Below, piece by piece: positions 10,441 through 22,318 of a stretch of 64,000 bases of DNA. The stretch's first letter is position 1. Every line of letters begins with the position of its first letter. A program made the translations under genes and the position numbers. The stretch covers positions 13,136 through 77,135 of the forward strand of contig NW_003101662.1 in NCBI RefSeq assembly GCF_000003855.2, in the 5' to 3' direction. The notes beneath the pieces are model-generated. The model saw only the letters and a program-made list of their open reading frames with translations, was not told the origin of the DNA and did no database searches. Source of the stretch: Blastomyces gilchristii SLH14081 (taxonomy: Eukaryota; Ascomycota; Eurotiomycetes; Onygenales; Ajellomycetaceae).

Positions 10441-13021
10441 ATTCTTCAGATTCTTCTTTATATAAGTCTGTAAGATCTCTATCTTATAATAAGAGAACTT
10501 ATAAATTAATTCTCAGAAGAATTTCTACTCTTCTATTAAATCTATTATTAGATTCTTCTCATAGTGAGATGAAAACTTAACTATCTTAACTGAACTGAAT
10601 ATCTCTGTGAGATCTTGATATTTCTCTGATATCTGAAGCTCAGTTTTTATAACTATAAAGTTCTCAGATATTTATAAAGTTATTATATAGATGAACTTGT
10701 CTTCTCTAATTAACTCTATAGTATTAACTGATTCTATCTTTATAAATAAGTTTATTAACACTGATCAGAAGTATAAATCTGACTTATAAACAGCTATATA
10801 TAAATTATGTCTTTAAAGTTATATAAGTTTCAAGTACATGTTATCTGTAATATCTGTAATAATCACAGTTTCTATAAATCTTCTTCAGATTTCAGAGAGA
10901 TTTTATAATTCAAAGATAACTCTTATAAGTTTCTCTATTCTCAAGTCTGAGTTCTCATACTCTGCTTATTATAAGAGTAGATTCTCAGTTTTCATCACTC
11001 AGTTTATTCACTCTGTGAGCTTTAGAGATATTACAGTGATCTGAGATTTTAAGTTTATTAATACTTCTTATACTGATAAAATAGTAGTACTATAGCACAG
11101 TCTCTCTCTGTAAGTATATATTTTTATTAAGAGAGTAACAGATTCAGATGTCAGCTTCAAGACTTTTAAGAAGACTATTACTAACTCTGTTTATAATTCT
11201 TTAAATTTCTATTTTAATTTATCTGAACAGTTTGTGTGAAGATATTCTGATTTTAAATAGATAAAGTAGAGACTCTTTTTCTTAATCTCTCTGTTATATA
11301 CTCTGTTTACAGAAGCTTGTAAAGCTCTTTCTCTCTACTTAGTAGTTAGATATAAATCTCTCTATATCTTATCATCTTTCTCTGATAAATCTGTTCTCTA
11401 TTATTCTGACTCTTATAAGACTGATCAGTGATCTACTTTCTATAAGTCTGTGACTCTTACAGTGATCTGTAAGTGATAAATAAGAGTTATCAGTTTCTTC
11501 AGAGTTAAGAACTTAGAGTCTTACTTAATAAGTTTATTCTATATATTTTTATTCAGTCTCTTTATAAATATTATTATTCAGATCTTATTTCAGAGCTCTG
11601 TTTTCACAGATCTTAATTCATATTATAGTTTTATAAAGTACTATAAGTAGTCTTTATCAGATTTCTCATCTCTTTTTCTAATATTAATGATTATAGTTTA
11701 GATATTCTCTGTTCAGCTTGCAGAGTCTTTCAACTTATTCTTTAGATAGATCTTGAGAATGAATCAGTAGAATCTCTTATAATTATTCTTTAGATAATTC
11801 AGTCAATTCTTAACTTTAATATAGTAGAAATCTGTTATTATATAAATAACAGCTTCTTCATCTTTTATATCACACAGTCAGACTTATAAGTCAATTTCAA
11901 ATACAAACTTATAAAAGCTTTTATAAATTGTAATTTAATAGATAATCTTAAGTAATCACAGCTTAAGAAAGTTTCTTTTCAGTTTATAAGTATCTCTAAA
12001 GATTAATTATATTTAGAGACTCAGTTTGAAAATGTTTATAAACAGTAAGTATTTCTTATGAAAAAATAACTTAATTTTATAGAAGATACTTAAGAATGTT
12101 CTTTACTAAGATTAATTTATTTATAAGTTTATAGAGTTTCTCTGTCACAGATATAGAGAATAGTGTCTTATAAATAATTAATAAGTTCTTTGAAACTTTT
12201 TTTATACAGATTATTCATAATTTAAGTAACTACTTCTAAGTGTCTACAATAGAGTGTATAGAAATTAAAGTATATAAGTTTCTAGTTCTTTCAGTTCTAA
12301 CAGATAGTTACTGACTGACAGAGTTTGAAATGTAAGAATAAGTACTTATAGATAATTATTCAGGTATTTACAGCTTAGCATGATATATACTATTAACTAC
12401 TAGAAGTATTCACAATAGAAAGATAAAATATAGAGATTAAATATATAATAGTATTCAAGCTGAGTTATAAATAGTAGTCACAAACTTTAGTCTATATAGT
12501 TATGTATAGTCAAGAGCTGCTAACTCTATTAATTATACAAGAGATAGAAATAGAGGTAAAGAATTCGCGAGAAGTAAGATTTCTTACACTGCTATTTTAT
12601 AACTTACTACTTCTTCTTATTATATTACAATTATTAATAAGAGACAGTGTATCTTTTGAATCTCAGAATACTTAATATCAGACATACTTCAGTTAATATT
12701 CTTTATTACTTAAAAATGAATTCTCTCTACAATTACTACAGTCTCTCAACAATGTATATAATAAATATAATATATTAGAAAGTGACTTAACAGAGCTTGA
12801 ATCTATTAATACTTCTTTAGAATTTGAGATCACTGATACTGATATCAATATTTTATAAGTTTATTTATAATTAAACTGCTGTGACTTACAGCATCTGTCT
12901 ATAATATCTTATAATTAATAGAAAAGATGATTGAGATTATCTTATATTATCAGAATATTATAGTAAAATAGTTAAGAAATAAAGATTTTTATAGAGACTT
13001 AAATTCAGAGTTCTGATATCT
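10440..13021 (-). pseudogene. gypsy B gag/protease region, highly degraded
   Basis: AT-rich and full of stops in all frames. By position, upstream of the RT on the minus strand, it should be gag and protease of gypsy B. A possible gag start (M-S-D-I) lies near 12,690 on the minus strand. No domain can be recognised with confidence; the call rests on continuity with the RT downstream. Confidence 0.45.
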
Positions 13022-13025
13022 TAAC

Positions 13026-13076
<51 letters not shown>

Positions 13077-13374
13077 TTTCATTATACTCATATGCAAGCA
13101 GAGCTTATAATGAGTTCTTGCATGATGTTAAATACAGATCAAGTGTTAATTATACAGGAGAAAATACAGGTGTTGAGATCATGTCAAGATAACAAGAACA
13201 TAGAAAAATACAAAGAAGTGACAATTAAATACATGCAATAATAACTTCCCAGCTCAGGAACATAGAGTGATTCATTGAAGCAATTTATACACCTCTGTAT
13301 TTATTAGAAACCTGAGATGCTTGAGTTCCGGATTTAATATATTCTCTGCGGGTTTTGAACCCACGTGTCTTGGT
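13022..13374 (-). mobile_element. Second SINE copy, inverted and 5'-truncated
   Basis: Reverse complement of the SINE at 9,752-10,123: a long AAT/ATT tail (13,022-13,076), the same body, and the B-box in a better-preserved form (complement of about 13,349-13,361). The homology stops about 10 bp before the B-box (near 13,374), so the A-box half is missing, as in incomplete reverse transcription. A target duplication was not evident. It lies within gypsy B. Confidence 0.8.
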
Positions 13375-14023
13375 TAATAATATAGTATTTTTATAAAATA
13401 GTGAAATATATTATATTCAGCACTTTTTAAAGCAGAGATATTTAATAATAATTAATATTATACTATCTTATTTAAATAGAAGCTGAAATATCTTATTAAT
13501 ACTTTCTTCTTTATAAAATTTAATTATAATTCTGATCTAAATATTATTAACTTTCAGACTGCTTTTAAGATTATTCAGATTAATATATTAATCTGATTTA
13601 ATTTACTTACTTCTATTTTAAAAAATATACTCAGTGTTTTGACTAGAGTCTCTGATAACTGAATAGATATTTTAATAGTAAGATTAAAATATTAAATAAC
13701 TAGATATAATTATAATTGAAAAATTAGTAAATTATTCTTATATTTAAAATCATAGTAGCAGTTTTCAATATAATACTTTATACTCAGAATATATATATTT
13801 TTAGATAAAAATTATATTAATTAATAGAAAATAGAAAAATTAATTTTTTAAAATAATAGAGAAATAATCTATAAGTAATATTATATAGTAATTCTATCTT
13901 AAATATTATAATTAAAGTAAATCATTCTTATATTACTAATAAATAGAAACTGTTTTTTCTTAGATACTCTGTGAAGAGTTTACTGAGAATATTCTATTTA
14001 GGTTTAGTATAAGCCCTGTGACA

Positions 14024-14623
14024 GTTGATTGACTCAGATGTTAGCAGGACTTGGCAGAAAGTAGCAGTAGTTCAGATTGGGTTAGCTCGGAGTGGAGTGG
14101 CTGAGTTTACTGAGATAAGTAGCCTACAATATTATATATGAGATCACGTGCAGGCGGAGCGATCGCTACGGCAACGTCACTGGGGCGGGCGCTGCTACAT
14201 GTCACGCGCTTTGGACGGTGTGGCGGTTGCGGGGCTTAGTCGCTGCCCGGGAACAAATGTCACCAGGTGCAAGCCTCCGCGTTCGGCCGCCGTGATGTCC
14301 ATGATGCGCTGAGAGTCTGAATTTCGTTTTATTTCGAAATTCACCATATGGTAAAGGAACTCTTATATTCAAAGGTACCTCGCCTACGGGATCCTGTTGG
14401 ATGATTCATGCATGCAGTGCTGTTTTTGGCTATTCCATCATACATAGTAGCTTGGTTGCTACACCGCTGCTGAGGTGGGGTTAACATTCAGGTGCCCAAC
14501 CGATATTTATTTCTGTTGGAGTTCTCCGCATAGCGGGCTTGCGTTCTACCTTTTTCTCCGTATGCATCTCTATCACTTTTCACCCCCCTCACACCTTTTA
14601 AGGCTCCTAGCACACTATTCGCA
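14024..14623. promoter_or_regulatory. Upstream region of the URC1-like gene
   Basis: Transition from the AT-rich block to normal DNA, then a likely promoter and 5' untranslated region. A CACGTG box is at 14,155-14,160. GC content rises sharply around 14,150-14,300. Short overlapping reading frames at 14,475-14,700 show no protein-like features. Confidence 0.4.
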
Positions 14624-16790
14624 ATGGCAGCTTCCCTTTCCGGCCCGGGCAACGACTTGAGGGGAATCCTGGCGGCCCTCGAAAAGATACAGGTTGACAA
14701 TTCCCACTTGTCCAGTTCCGTCGAGGAAATAAAGGAGAAAGTTGAGTTACTAGCTACCCATGATGATATTCCTGAGCCCGACGCAAAGGATGAAGCTCAA
14801 GTGCTCGGGTCTGCGCCAGCCCCAGCAGGAAAATATACTCCGCGTAAAACTTCTGGAACCTCTCGCATTATTCTTACCACTTACCCCGGCCAATCTGGGA
14901 TAAACCCCATAGTTATGGACTGGGGGAACTCTGATCCAATCAAACGAGGACCAGTCGTAGTGAGCAGACACCCTGACACGGTGAAGAAAAGAAACGGTCA
15001 GTAAGGACAGTTTTTAGCCGACTACAAAGTCAACAAGAGAGCATCATTCATTACTGACAACGTCATTCGAAGCGATCGGTGCTCATGGTGGTTCCTATTC
15101 CATATACTACGCTCTTGCTGTAGCCAGCAAAGATCTCAATGTTGACCACCGCCCCGATTTCACTAATACGGAGCCTCCCGTCAACATTGGGCCTTTCCCC
15201 CAGTGGACAGATCCGAAAAAGATAGTTTCAATGGATCCATGGGGCCATCGTGCTCCATTCGACTTCACTGAGATGATCAAAAAGGGAGGCGTGGATATTC
15301 GGCCCACTATTGCCGTCACAAAAGCGCATATGAAATTGCCCGAATTGAAGCAGAGTGTCGAGACCGGCAGGTTGAAGGTGGACGGGAAAATATGCCTGAA
15401 TGAGTCCGGGGAGCTGGCTGTGACGAAGATCGCTGTTGAACCAGTCTGGTACCTGCCAGGCGTAGCGGAAAGATTTGGCATCGGTAAGCAGATATCCTCC
15501 GTTTAACGATGGCGAATTAAATAGTAGAACGTTTACATACATACATGATTCTTACGGCTTGCTGAATTCATGACCTGTAGATGAAGGCACTCTGCGCAGA
15601 TCACTTTTCGAAAATACAGGCGGTTCATACCCAGAGCTTATCACCAGGGGTGATATCAAGCTGTTCCTTCCACCCATTGGAGGCTTAACGGTGTACTGCT
15701 TCGGCGACCCTGCCAGGATGTCCGACCCAAATGTGAAATTGGCTCTTCGAGTTCATGACGAATGTAACGGCAGTGACGTTTTCGGATCTGATATCTGTAC
15801 CTGCCGCCCTTACTTAATCTTCGGGATAGAAGAAGCTGTCAAGGAGGCTCAGCATGGGGGGAGTGGTGTTGTCATTTACTTTCGAAAGGAGGGTCGGGCC
15901 CTTGGAGAAGTCACAAAATACTTGGTCTACAATGCCCGTACGTTTTGTTGCTCTTGCCTACCTCCAACTTTTTCACCTGTATCTCTGATTTATCTGACCT
16001 TTTATCCTCTTTATCTAGGGAAGCGAGGATCTGATCGTAGGTGCCATCATCCTAGAATGCGAGAATAGCCCATCTAATCTAGAACATGTAGGTGCCAGTG
16101 AATATTTCAAAAGAACTGAAAATATTGCTGGAGTCAAGGTATGTTATCTATCTAGCTACAAACCCCGTTTTCTTAAATCATTTTATTTCAAAAGCTGATA
16201 TTGTGACATAGGACATGCGCTTTCAAGCTCTTATGCCAGACGTACGTAGAACAGACACATGGTCGACAGTATTCGCTCTGTTAACTAACTTTGCTCATAT
16301 CTAGATCTTACACTGGCTGGGTATTACCAAAATCGATCGCATGTTGAGCATGTCGAAGTGAGTGGATTCATATATGGTAACAAATCACCGCGTTGCATAG
16401 AACTAACGAGGTGCCCAGCATGAAACACGATGCAATCGTTGAACAAGGCATACCGATCCATGAGCGAGTCCCCATACCAGATGATTTGATTCCCGAAGAC
16501 AGTCGGGTAGAAATCGATGCAAAAATCCACGCTGGTTACTGTATGCTAATCCCTGGAATTTTCTCTCGTTTCGATATTATTCTTAGTATTATTTTAGTCT
16601 AACATCGATGGACAGTCACTACCGGCAAGGTCTTGAGTGCGGATGAGCTTTCCAAGGTGCAAGGGCGCGCGTGGGAAGATGTTGATGTAAGTGATATTTT
16701 TTTCCCTTTCTTCATCTAGTTTGAGTATGTCTTCATACTGAGCATTAGACCAGCATTGAGAGGGAGGTTGTCGGGCCCCGTCCATCATAA
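14624..16790 (+). CDS. URC1: Urc1-type GTP cyclohydrolase II (uracil catabolism)
   Basis: Ten exons: 14624-14996, 15073-15483, 15581-15937, 16019-16036, 16092-16138, 16212-16241, 16305-16357, 16419-16540, 16616-16686, 16749-16790; together 507 codons plus stop with all phases closing. The C-terminal half is a GTP cyclohydrolase II domain. The zinc ligands Cys323, Cys334 and Cys336 have the family's C-x10-C-x-C spacing, followed by R-K-E-G-R-A-L-G at 363-370. The N-terminal half, with V-V-S-R-H-P-D-T and M-D-P-W-G-H motifs, matches the long fungal Urc1/Urg1 group rather than the shorter riboflavin enzyme Rib1. In yeasts Urc1 belongs to the URC route of uracil breakdown and acts on a purine/pyrimidine-type substrate; the exact reaction is uncertain. 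Exon 4 is only 18 nt. No other URC gene adjoins it. Rib1-like function is the alternative, less likely given length. Confidence 0.85.
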
Positions 16791-17335
16791 TGGGGATAAG
16801 CCACTTCCGGGAAGGTGTCGCAGAATGAAGTACAACGCCAGTAACGAAGCCGTGAGGCCATTTTCCTCGTTTCTTCTGTTTTCCCTTGATGATCCATATG
16901 GCGTAGTTTTACTAGAAAGTTTCAGGAATACATACTCACTATCTAATGTAACATGGAAATGTTTTATTTAAATACCTGGTCATCTGGACAATTGAACTTG
17001 CTAGCCATCATCCCCTGGGCTTAGGAACACAAATGAGTAGAGAAAAACCAAGCCTGAGCCATACGCATGCGATTGCCCCATATTTCCGCCAAGACATTCC
17101 GGGCGTAGGGTTTTCTGGCTGGAGTGGGCTGACATAATACATATAACTAACTCACTAACCTGTAGAAGCTAGCGTAAAGGGCTCGCTTAGCGGGAAATTT
17201 GTGTGGGATTCCATTTCGACATCACACTGTGGACCAACCGACTCCAAACGCTTGACCTGCTCTCTCTATTCAAGGCCTTCGGATGCGATAATCTGCCTCT
17301 CTTTCCCAGCTGCAAGATAGGCCCGAAGCGCAAAT
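16791..17335. other. Intergenic region, URC1-like 3' end to eS1 promoter
   Basis: 545 bp between two plus-strand genes. It should hold the 3' untranslated region of the first and the promoter of the ribosomal-protein gene. I see no convincing coding sequence; the open frame at 16,756-16,971 is an out-of-frame run over the last exon. Confidence 0.5.
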
Positions 17336-18576
17336 ATGGCTGTCGGAAAGTACGTCGCTCCTTTTAGTCCCATCTTTATTTTCCTCCGGTTGATAGGCTG
17401 CTCGGAATGAAGCAGTTGATTGAAGCTATACATCGCCAGAATACTAACTGAACTATTAACAGGAACAAGCGTCTGTCGAAAGGTAAGAAGGGCCTGAAAA
17501 AGCGGACTCAGGACCCTTTTTCGAGGAAGGATGAATATTCCGTGAAGGCATGTTATTTCGTGCGATTGGAGGTTGGAGTTGGTTTGGTTATCCATGATTC
17601 AAATGCTAATATCTCGTTTTCCTCAGGCTCCCTCGACCTTCGCCATCAGAGAGTACGATATCTATCCACCTCAATGTGCAAAACGCGGGCTTCGGAATAG
17701 AAAAATATGCTAACTCGGGGGAAAATAGTGTGGGGAAGACATTGGTCAACCGAACGACAGGTCTCAAGAACGCCAACGACTCTTTGAAGGGCCGAATCTT
17801 CGAGGTTTCGCTCGCCGACCTGCAGAACGACGAGGACCACGCATTCCGCAAGGTCAAGCTACGGGTTGACGAGGTGCAGGGAAAGAACTGCCTGACCAAC
17901 TTCCACGGTCTGGATTTCACATCGGACAAGCTTCGATCGCTGGTCCGCAAATGGCAAACTCTGATCGAGGCCAACGTAACCGTCAAGACCACCGACGACT
18001 ACCTCCTCCGCCTATTCGCCATTGCTTTCACCAAGAGACGACCAAACCAGATCAAGAAGACCACCTATGCCCGCTCCTCCCAGATCCGCGCCATCCGCAA
18101 GAAGATCACCGAGATCATCCAGCGCGAGGCTTCCACCCGCACCCTCGCCCAACTCACCAAACTCATTCCTGAGGTCATTGGACGGGAGATCGAGAAGGCT
18201 ACCCACGGCATCTACCCTCTGCAAAATGTTCGATTGGAACCCCGCCTTTTCCTGTCTTTTCCTCAGTTGTCCTCTTTTGTCGCTCGTTACGCTTCAGCTG
18301 TAAATTTCTTACTGACCACGCGCTTCGATTTTACAGGTCCATATCCGCAAGGTCAAACTCCTGAAATCCCCCAAGTTCGATTTGGGCGCTCTGCTCGCTC
18401 TGCACGGAGAGTCAAGCACTGATGACAAGGGCCAGAAGGTATATGTGATAGATCCACTTCCGAAACCACACTCCTTCCTACCTAACCCATGGTATATTGT
18501 ATATCCTGCTAACAATTGCGTTTTTTTCCGATAGGTCGAGAGGGAGTTCAAGGAGCAGGTTCTCGAGTCCGTTTAA
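17336..18576 (+). CDS. RPS1: 40S ribosomal protein eS1 (S3aE family)
   Basis: Six exons: 17336-17349, 17463-17547, 17627-17652, 17729-18227, 18337-18438, 18535-18576; 255 amino acids, the normal length of yeast Rps1. It starts [14 protein letters not shown], typical of the family. Conserved blocks include [35 protein letters not shown] and the C-terminal [13 protein letters not shown]. It is a structural protein of the small cytosolic ribosomal subunit, on the platform near the mRNA exit. Intron 2 begins GC rather than GT (17,548), which the frame and the conserved K-A-P-S-T-F junction require. Intron 4 begins GTTCGA. Expected to be highly expressed. Confidence 0.97.
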
Positions 18577-19181
18577 ACGCGGCTAGGGAATGAAATGAAT
18601 GGGGCGTTGGAGAAAGGGAATTAAAATCACCTCGCTTCTAGTTTTACATGTGCTGGCTTTTTATTTTAACGTGGATTATGGTTAAACTACTGTTTTTATT
18701 TTTTCTCTCTTTCCCTTTTTTGAAAACAAACCGTGTATCCCATTGAACAAGAATAGAATCTGAAAGCCACACATGTCTAGATAGCTTATATTTTCGATTT
18801 TCTCAAATGGGTAACACACGGAACTGATAGTATCTTTTTTGAACTTCAGATGCTTTCCAAATCCCTTGCTCCTTGTTTCCCCCTCCCCGAGTTAACAGCT
18901 CGATTCATTTAACTTTGCCTTTATAAGTGGGAAACAAGCAGCTGCCAGTACTTGGACGTGCGACTGCTGTATAGTTCACCAACTTACTAATAGCATGTTT
19001 CTCCCGCGTCGTCTTGCAAATTGACCAACCCTTGAAAATGTTTTATAATAATAGCATTCTTGCGAATTGAAGTGATTCTATGTTGGCATATAATCTAGGC
19101 CATCTTTAAGTGACGAAGTACTACTAATCCAGGAGGTAATCTATCAAAGCATAAGCACCCCACACCACAGGGCGGATTAAA
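18577..19181. other. Convergent intergenic region
   Basis: 605 bp between the 3' ends of the eS1 gene (plus) and the hydrolase gene (minus). It holds T-rich runs near 18,690-18,725 suited to 3' untranslated sequence. No coding sequence or RNA gene seen. Confidence 0.6.
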
Positions 19182-20496
19182 TTACCGAAGGAACTCAGTA
19201 ACAGCTATGTACAGCACGCTGTCAGTTTCACTGCCAACGTTTCTTAAACGAGGGAGGAAGAGGAAGTTGGGGGGGCCCATTAGGAGAAACGAACCGTTTT
19301 TGAACGCCTCCGGATTCTCTGATATTACCCAGTGACCGGCGTCGACATCTACTAGTCGGTAATTGGGGAAGAAATGCGCAATCGTTGGCAAGGTTTTATC
19401 TTGGACATAGCGGCTTCTGGTTCCTCGTATAAAAAGCGATGGGCCTTCAAATTTGACGGTGTTAGAAGGGCTAAACGGGAACCCTGCCAGTTCACCCAAA
19501 GATTCGCCGAGCAGTTTTACAGGGACACGGAACTTGAGAACATTGCTTTCTTTGGATCGAATAAGGTTGGTGAGGAGGAATTGGCGGATTGGTAGGGACT
19601 GTATATTAGTGCGTATTTGGAATTAGCCCGTTAAGCTCCAAAGAGAAGGGAAGGGGGGTCTAGAAACAATGGGAGTATATGGGTAAGATGTATATGGGTA
19701 ATACGAACCTCTTCATATTGCTGGAGGATACGATCCGCATCACTCTGCTTTGTGACATTAGCACTCTCAATTTCCTGCATGGCCTTTACATAATTTGCGA
19801 ATGGGCTGCCTAGCCTCGCAGAAACGGGAGCGTTGTCGACTGCAACGAAGGAAGATATGAGGTCAGGAGACCGCAGCGCAACAGTCATCGCAGTTTTCGC
19901 GCCCCTATATTTTCCCCAGCAATGTCAGAACGGATTTCCATTTTCACATGGGTATGGGAACAGAGATTACATCGAGTGGCCAATTAGAGTAGGCTTTTCG
20001 AGCTTCAGGTCATGAACAAATTCCTCGACGTCATCCGCCATCGCAGTGTAATTGTGCTCCTGGAAATGCGGCGAGTCGCCATGGTTTCGAAGATCCTTTC
20101 CAGTGTTAAAGAAAGTTAGGCGTATGCGGGTCATATCGAGCATTGTTCGAAATGCAAAGAGGAGGGAACCCTTACAAGCGCATAGATGCGAGTTTTCAGA
20201 TGGCTCCCGAGAGCTCTGCAGCCATGTCAGTGAACATGTTTCCGAAGAGAACGGAATATTTTGGCCTCTCCTTACTTACTGATACTCCTATTATTCTGTT
20301 TGGAGCCGAATAGTCCATGCATAAATATAATAGGGCTGCGGCTTTCGTCGATTGGCGCAGAGTCACCTCCAGCCGGCCAAGCTTGATAGGCCAGTTGAGC
20401 TCTGCTCCTCACAGGTGATGTTCTGAAAGATCGGTAGGAGACGCGGGATAAGCACCCACGGAAAATCGGGGAGCCCATAGTTTCTACGAGCTTCAA
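19182..20496 (-). CDS. Imo32/ABHD11-type mitochondrial alpha/beta hydrolase
   Basis: Six exons on the minus strand: 20280-20496, 20176-20213, 19971-20095, 19709-19904, 19295-19598, 19182-19204; 300 amino acids. The N-terminus is rich in Arg, Ser and Thr (residues about 12-32), fitting a mitochondrial presequence. The oxyanion-loop motif H-G-L-F-G-S is followed by D-L-R-N-H-G-D-S at 86-93, the nucleophile elbow G-H-S-M-G with Ser126, and the catalytic G-H-W with His281. This order is that of ABHD11 and yeast Imo32 (Ygr031w), serine hydrolases of the mitochondrial matrix; the natural substrate is not settled. Two 5' splice sites are GTTCGT. Another start at the second Met (residue 7) is possible. 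Esterase-like members of the same fold are the alternative. Confidence 0.9.
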
Positions 20497-20711
20497 CCAG
20501 TGGTAGCGCGCGGATCAGAGAGAAATAGAAGAGATGATTGCTAGAAATTGGGAGGCGGAGACGGGTTACGTCACGTGATGATATATAGAGTACCTAGGTA
20601 GGTAGGTATCGGGCGGCATTAAGTAGCTGTTCTAAGGAAGTTACAGGACTATTTACGCGCTTAAATGAATATGCTTGGGTATAAACTACATAATATGTGC
20701 TGTATATGCTA
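20497..20711. promoter_or_regulatory. Short promoter region with CACGTG box
   Basis: 215 bp between two tandem minus-strand genes. It contains a GTCACGTGAT box (CACGTG at 20,572-20,577) about 75 bp upstream of the hydrolase start, and a short TAGG tandem repeat near 20,595-20,608. The box is a candidate bHLH (Cbf1-like) site; assignment is by motif only. Confidence 0.4.
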
Positions 20712-21952
20712 TCACAAGGGATGTCCGGCCGCCACCTTGTCTTTGGACTTGGCTGCATGGTATGCCTGCTTTGCGGCCGCAGCCTGCTGCGTTATGGGGT
20801 TTTCCAAAGCCTTCCTGGCTGCTTCGTTTCCGGCTATAACTTTGCTAAGCCCCATCCCCGACCCTAGACATTCTTTTTTATGGCCCCAACCGGTTAAGTA
20901 AACGCCAATAAAAAACGTTTGTAAACCCCCAGGATGGTTAATGGCTTTTTTCTCATCCAAATAAGATAGTCTGATTCCTTTGTCCATGATTAGTTTCGCA
21001 AGCTCCTCCTTGTATCGAAGCACAGGCTTTTCCTTCTCTATTTGCTCAAGCTTTGGTATCCAGAGCTGCGTCAGCCAATCCTCGACCAGCTGGACGCCGT
21101 TGTCACGGTTAGACAAGATGACGGCCGCAACGTATGCTTCGAAAAGGTCTCCTTTGACTTTCGTCCATGTTTTTGCTTGATTCCGAATTTCAGGCGGCAC
21201 CATCAATTTTTGATCTAGGCCATAAAGAGTGGTGTATTCAGCCAATGTTTCGTTTTTCACTAGGAGTTCCCTGATCTGGGAAAGACGCCCCGCTGGGAGA
21301 CGCGGAAACGTATCCCAGACAAGCCGGGTTGCCATAATCTCGATGTAGGCATCGCCTAGGAGCTCCATCCTTTCATAATTTTTCTCAGATAAAGAAGCGG
21401 TGTTCGGATTATGGATGCCTTCGTGAGTGAGCATCGCAGTGTGTAGTTGTTTATCCAGAACAAGTGGGAGAGGCGGCAGTTTCTTCTGAGCATGTAATTG
21501 TAGCGAAGAGGAGTGCAGTCGATCCCGAGAAGATTGTGAATAATACAATGACTCCGGTGCGGAGTTTTTGGGGGATAATGCTTTGTCAAGCTCTGCCAAA
21601 GCTACTACCACGTCAGGTTCGGATCCATCTAGGAGTTCTTGAACTTGCTCCGGGCGGCTTAGAAGCTTGCTGGTGAGTTTTCTAAGTTTCTCCAGACGAG
21701 ATTTGGCTTTAATTGTACGTTTCTTGGCCCCTGAAGAAGTTTGCGAGCTTGTAGAAACGTTATCGGGTTCCGGGTCGGGTAGTGTCTTGTAAGGAGTATC
21801 ACTATTAGCTAACCATCAAGCGGGAACATAACGTGGAGGAGTTCGCAAAATACCGTCTGGATGGCTTTCGCACTGACCTTGCGCCTTTTCACGGCCTTTC
21901 CTACTGTAATCCCTCCGGAGCTTTCGAGCTCAAGTTTCCTCTTCGTATCCAT
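20712..21952 (-). CDS. Ribonuclease III (Pac1/Rnt1 type)
   Basis: Two exons: 21874-21952 and 20712-21808; 391 amino acids. The RNase III signature N-Y-E-R-M-E-L-L-G-D-A-Y lies at residues about 171-182, with metal-binding Glu175 and Asp179; the second acidic pair sits in K-G-D-L-F-E-A-Y (Asp247, Glu250). A C-terminal double-stranded RNA-binding domain spans about 295-365. A basic, lysine-rich N-terminal tail precedes it. Size and layout match S. pombe Pac1 and yeast Rnt1, nuclear enzymes that process pre-rRNA, snRNA and snoRNA precursors. It lacks helicase and PAZ domains, so it is not Dicer. The first intron uses GTGCGA; the better-looking GTCAGT four bases away would put a stop in frame, so exon 1 is the uncertain part. 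It shares a 366-bp divergent promoter with mS33. Confidence 0.9.
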
Positions 21953-22318
21953 TTTCCTTATTTTCTTTTTGATATATCCGAGAATATGGGGTGGGATGCG
22001 TTTGAATAGAGTTTTTTCTTTTCTTTTTATTCATTTACTTATTATTATTATTATTTTGTTTTTTCGAAAGGACGTTGAGCGTAAAGAACAGGACCGACGC
22101 CAGGTAGCTAGCGCAATTAATGAAGAAGCATCTTTTCCGTTCAAATATTTTGCAGAGGTAGATGTGGAAGCGCACGCAATCCTAAAAAGGACTAGCGGCA
22201 GAGCCTCCGAAACCACCGATTTGCGCTCGTCAGACGACGGATGTCACCACCAAGACTTCATCCTCGACGATACTCACGGCTCCAACGAAGACCTTGGTGA
22301 CAACAAACTACGGGCAAT
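21953..22318. promoter_or_regulatory. Divergent promoter, RNase III / mS33
   Basis: 366 bp between the starts of a minus-strand and a plus-strand gene, containing T-rich tracts (21,960-22,065) and an ATT microsatellite at about 22,039-22,054. Both promoters must lie here. The open frame at 21,861-22,346 crosses the whole region and the RNase III exon, and is not protein-like. Confidence 0.5.

Larger units (their letters stand above)
8940..14023 (-). mobile_element. Ty3/gypsy retrotransposon B, older host of the nest
   Basis: Minus-strand Ty3/gypsy remnant surviving as pieces 8,940-8,976, 9,651-9,751, 10,124-13,021 and about 13,375-14,023, separated by a MITE and two tRNA-derived elements; its 3' part is cut off at 8,939 by gypsy A. 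RT sequence can be followed across the insertions. Its 5' end probably lies near 14,023, where a minus-strand LTR-like start TGTCACAGGG coincides with the return to normal base composition; no second LTR is in the window, so that boundary is inferred. Confidence 0.75.
1..14030. other. AT-rich, RIP-degraded repeat block 1
   Basis: Very low GC with CpG and CpC almost absent over most of the stretch, and stop codons scattered through every transposon reading frame. This is the pattern left by repeat-induced point mutation (RIP). The block is made entirely of nested transposons described separately. Composition returns to normal within about 100 bases near 14,030-14,110. GC-rich spots inside the block (5,690-5,850 and 13,340-13,365) belong to tRNA-like element heads. 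Confidence 0.9.

Noticed and set aside
13022..13076. CRISPR-like or satellite array suspected from the long ATT repeat
   Set aside because: It is a simple AAT microsatellite forming the tail of a SINE; there are no spacers, and the genome is eukaryotic.
15691..16068. Separate short gene suggested by the 125-codon frame
   Set aside because: It is exon 3 of the GTP cyclohydrolase II gene read through into its intron.
22043..22060. SINE or LINE tail suspected from the ATT microsatellite in the RNase III/mS33 promoter
   Set aside because: No adjacent element homology and no target duplication found.
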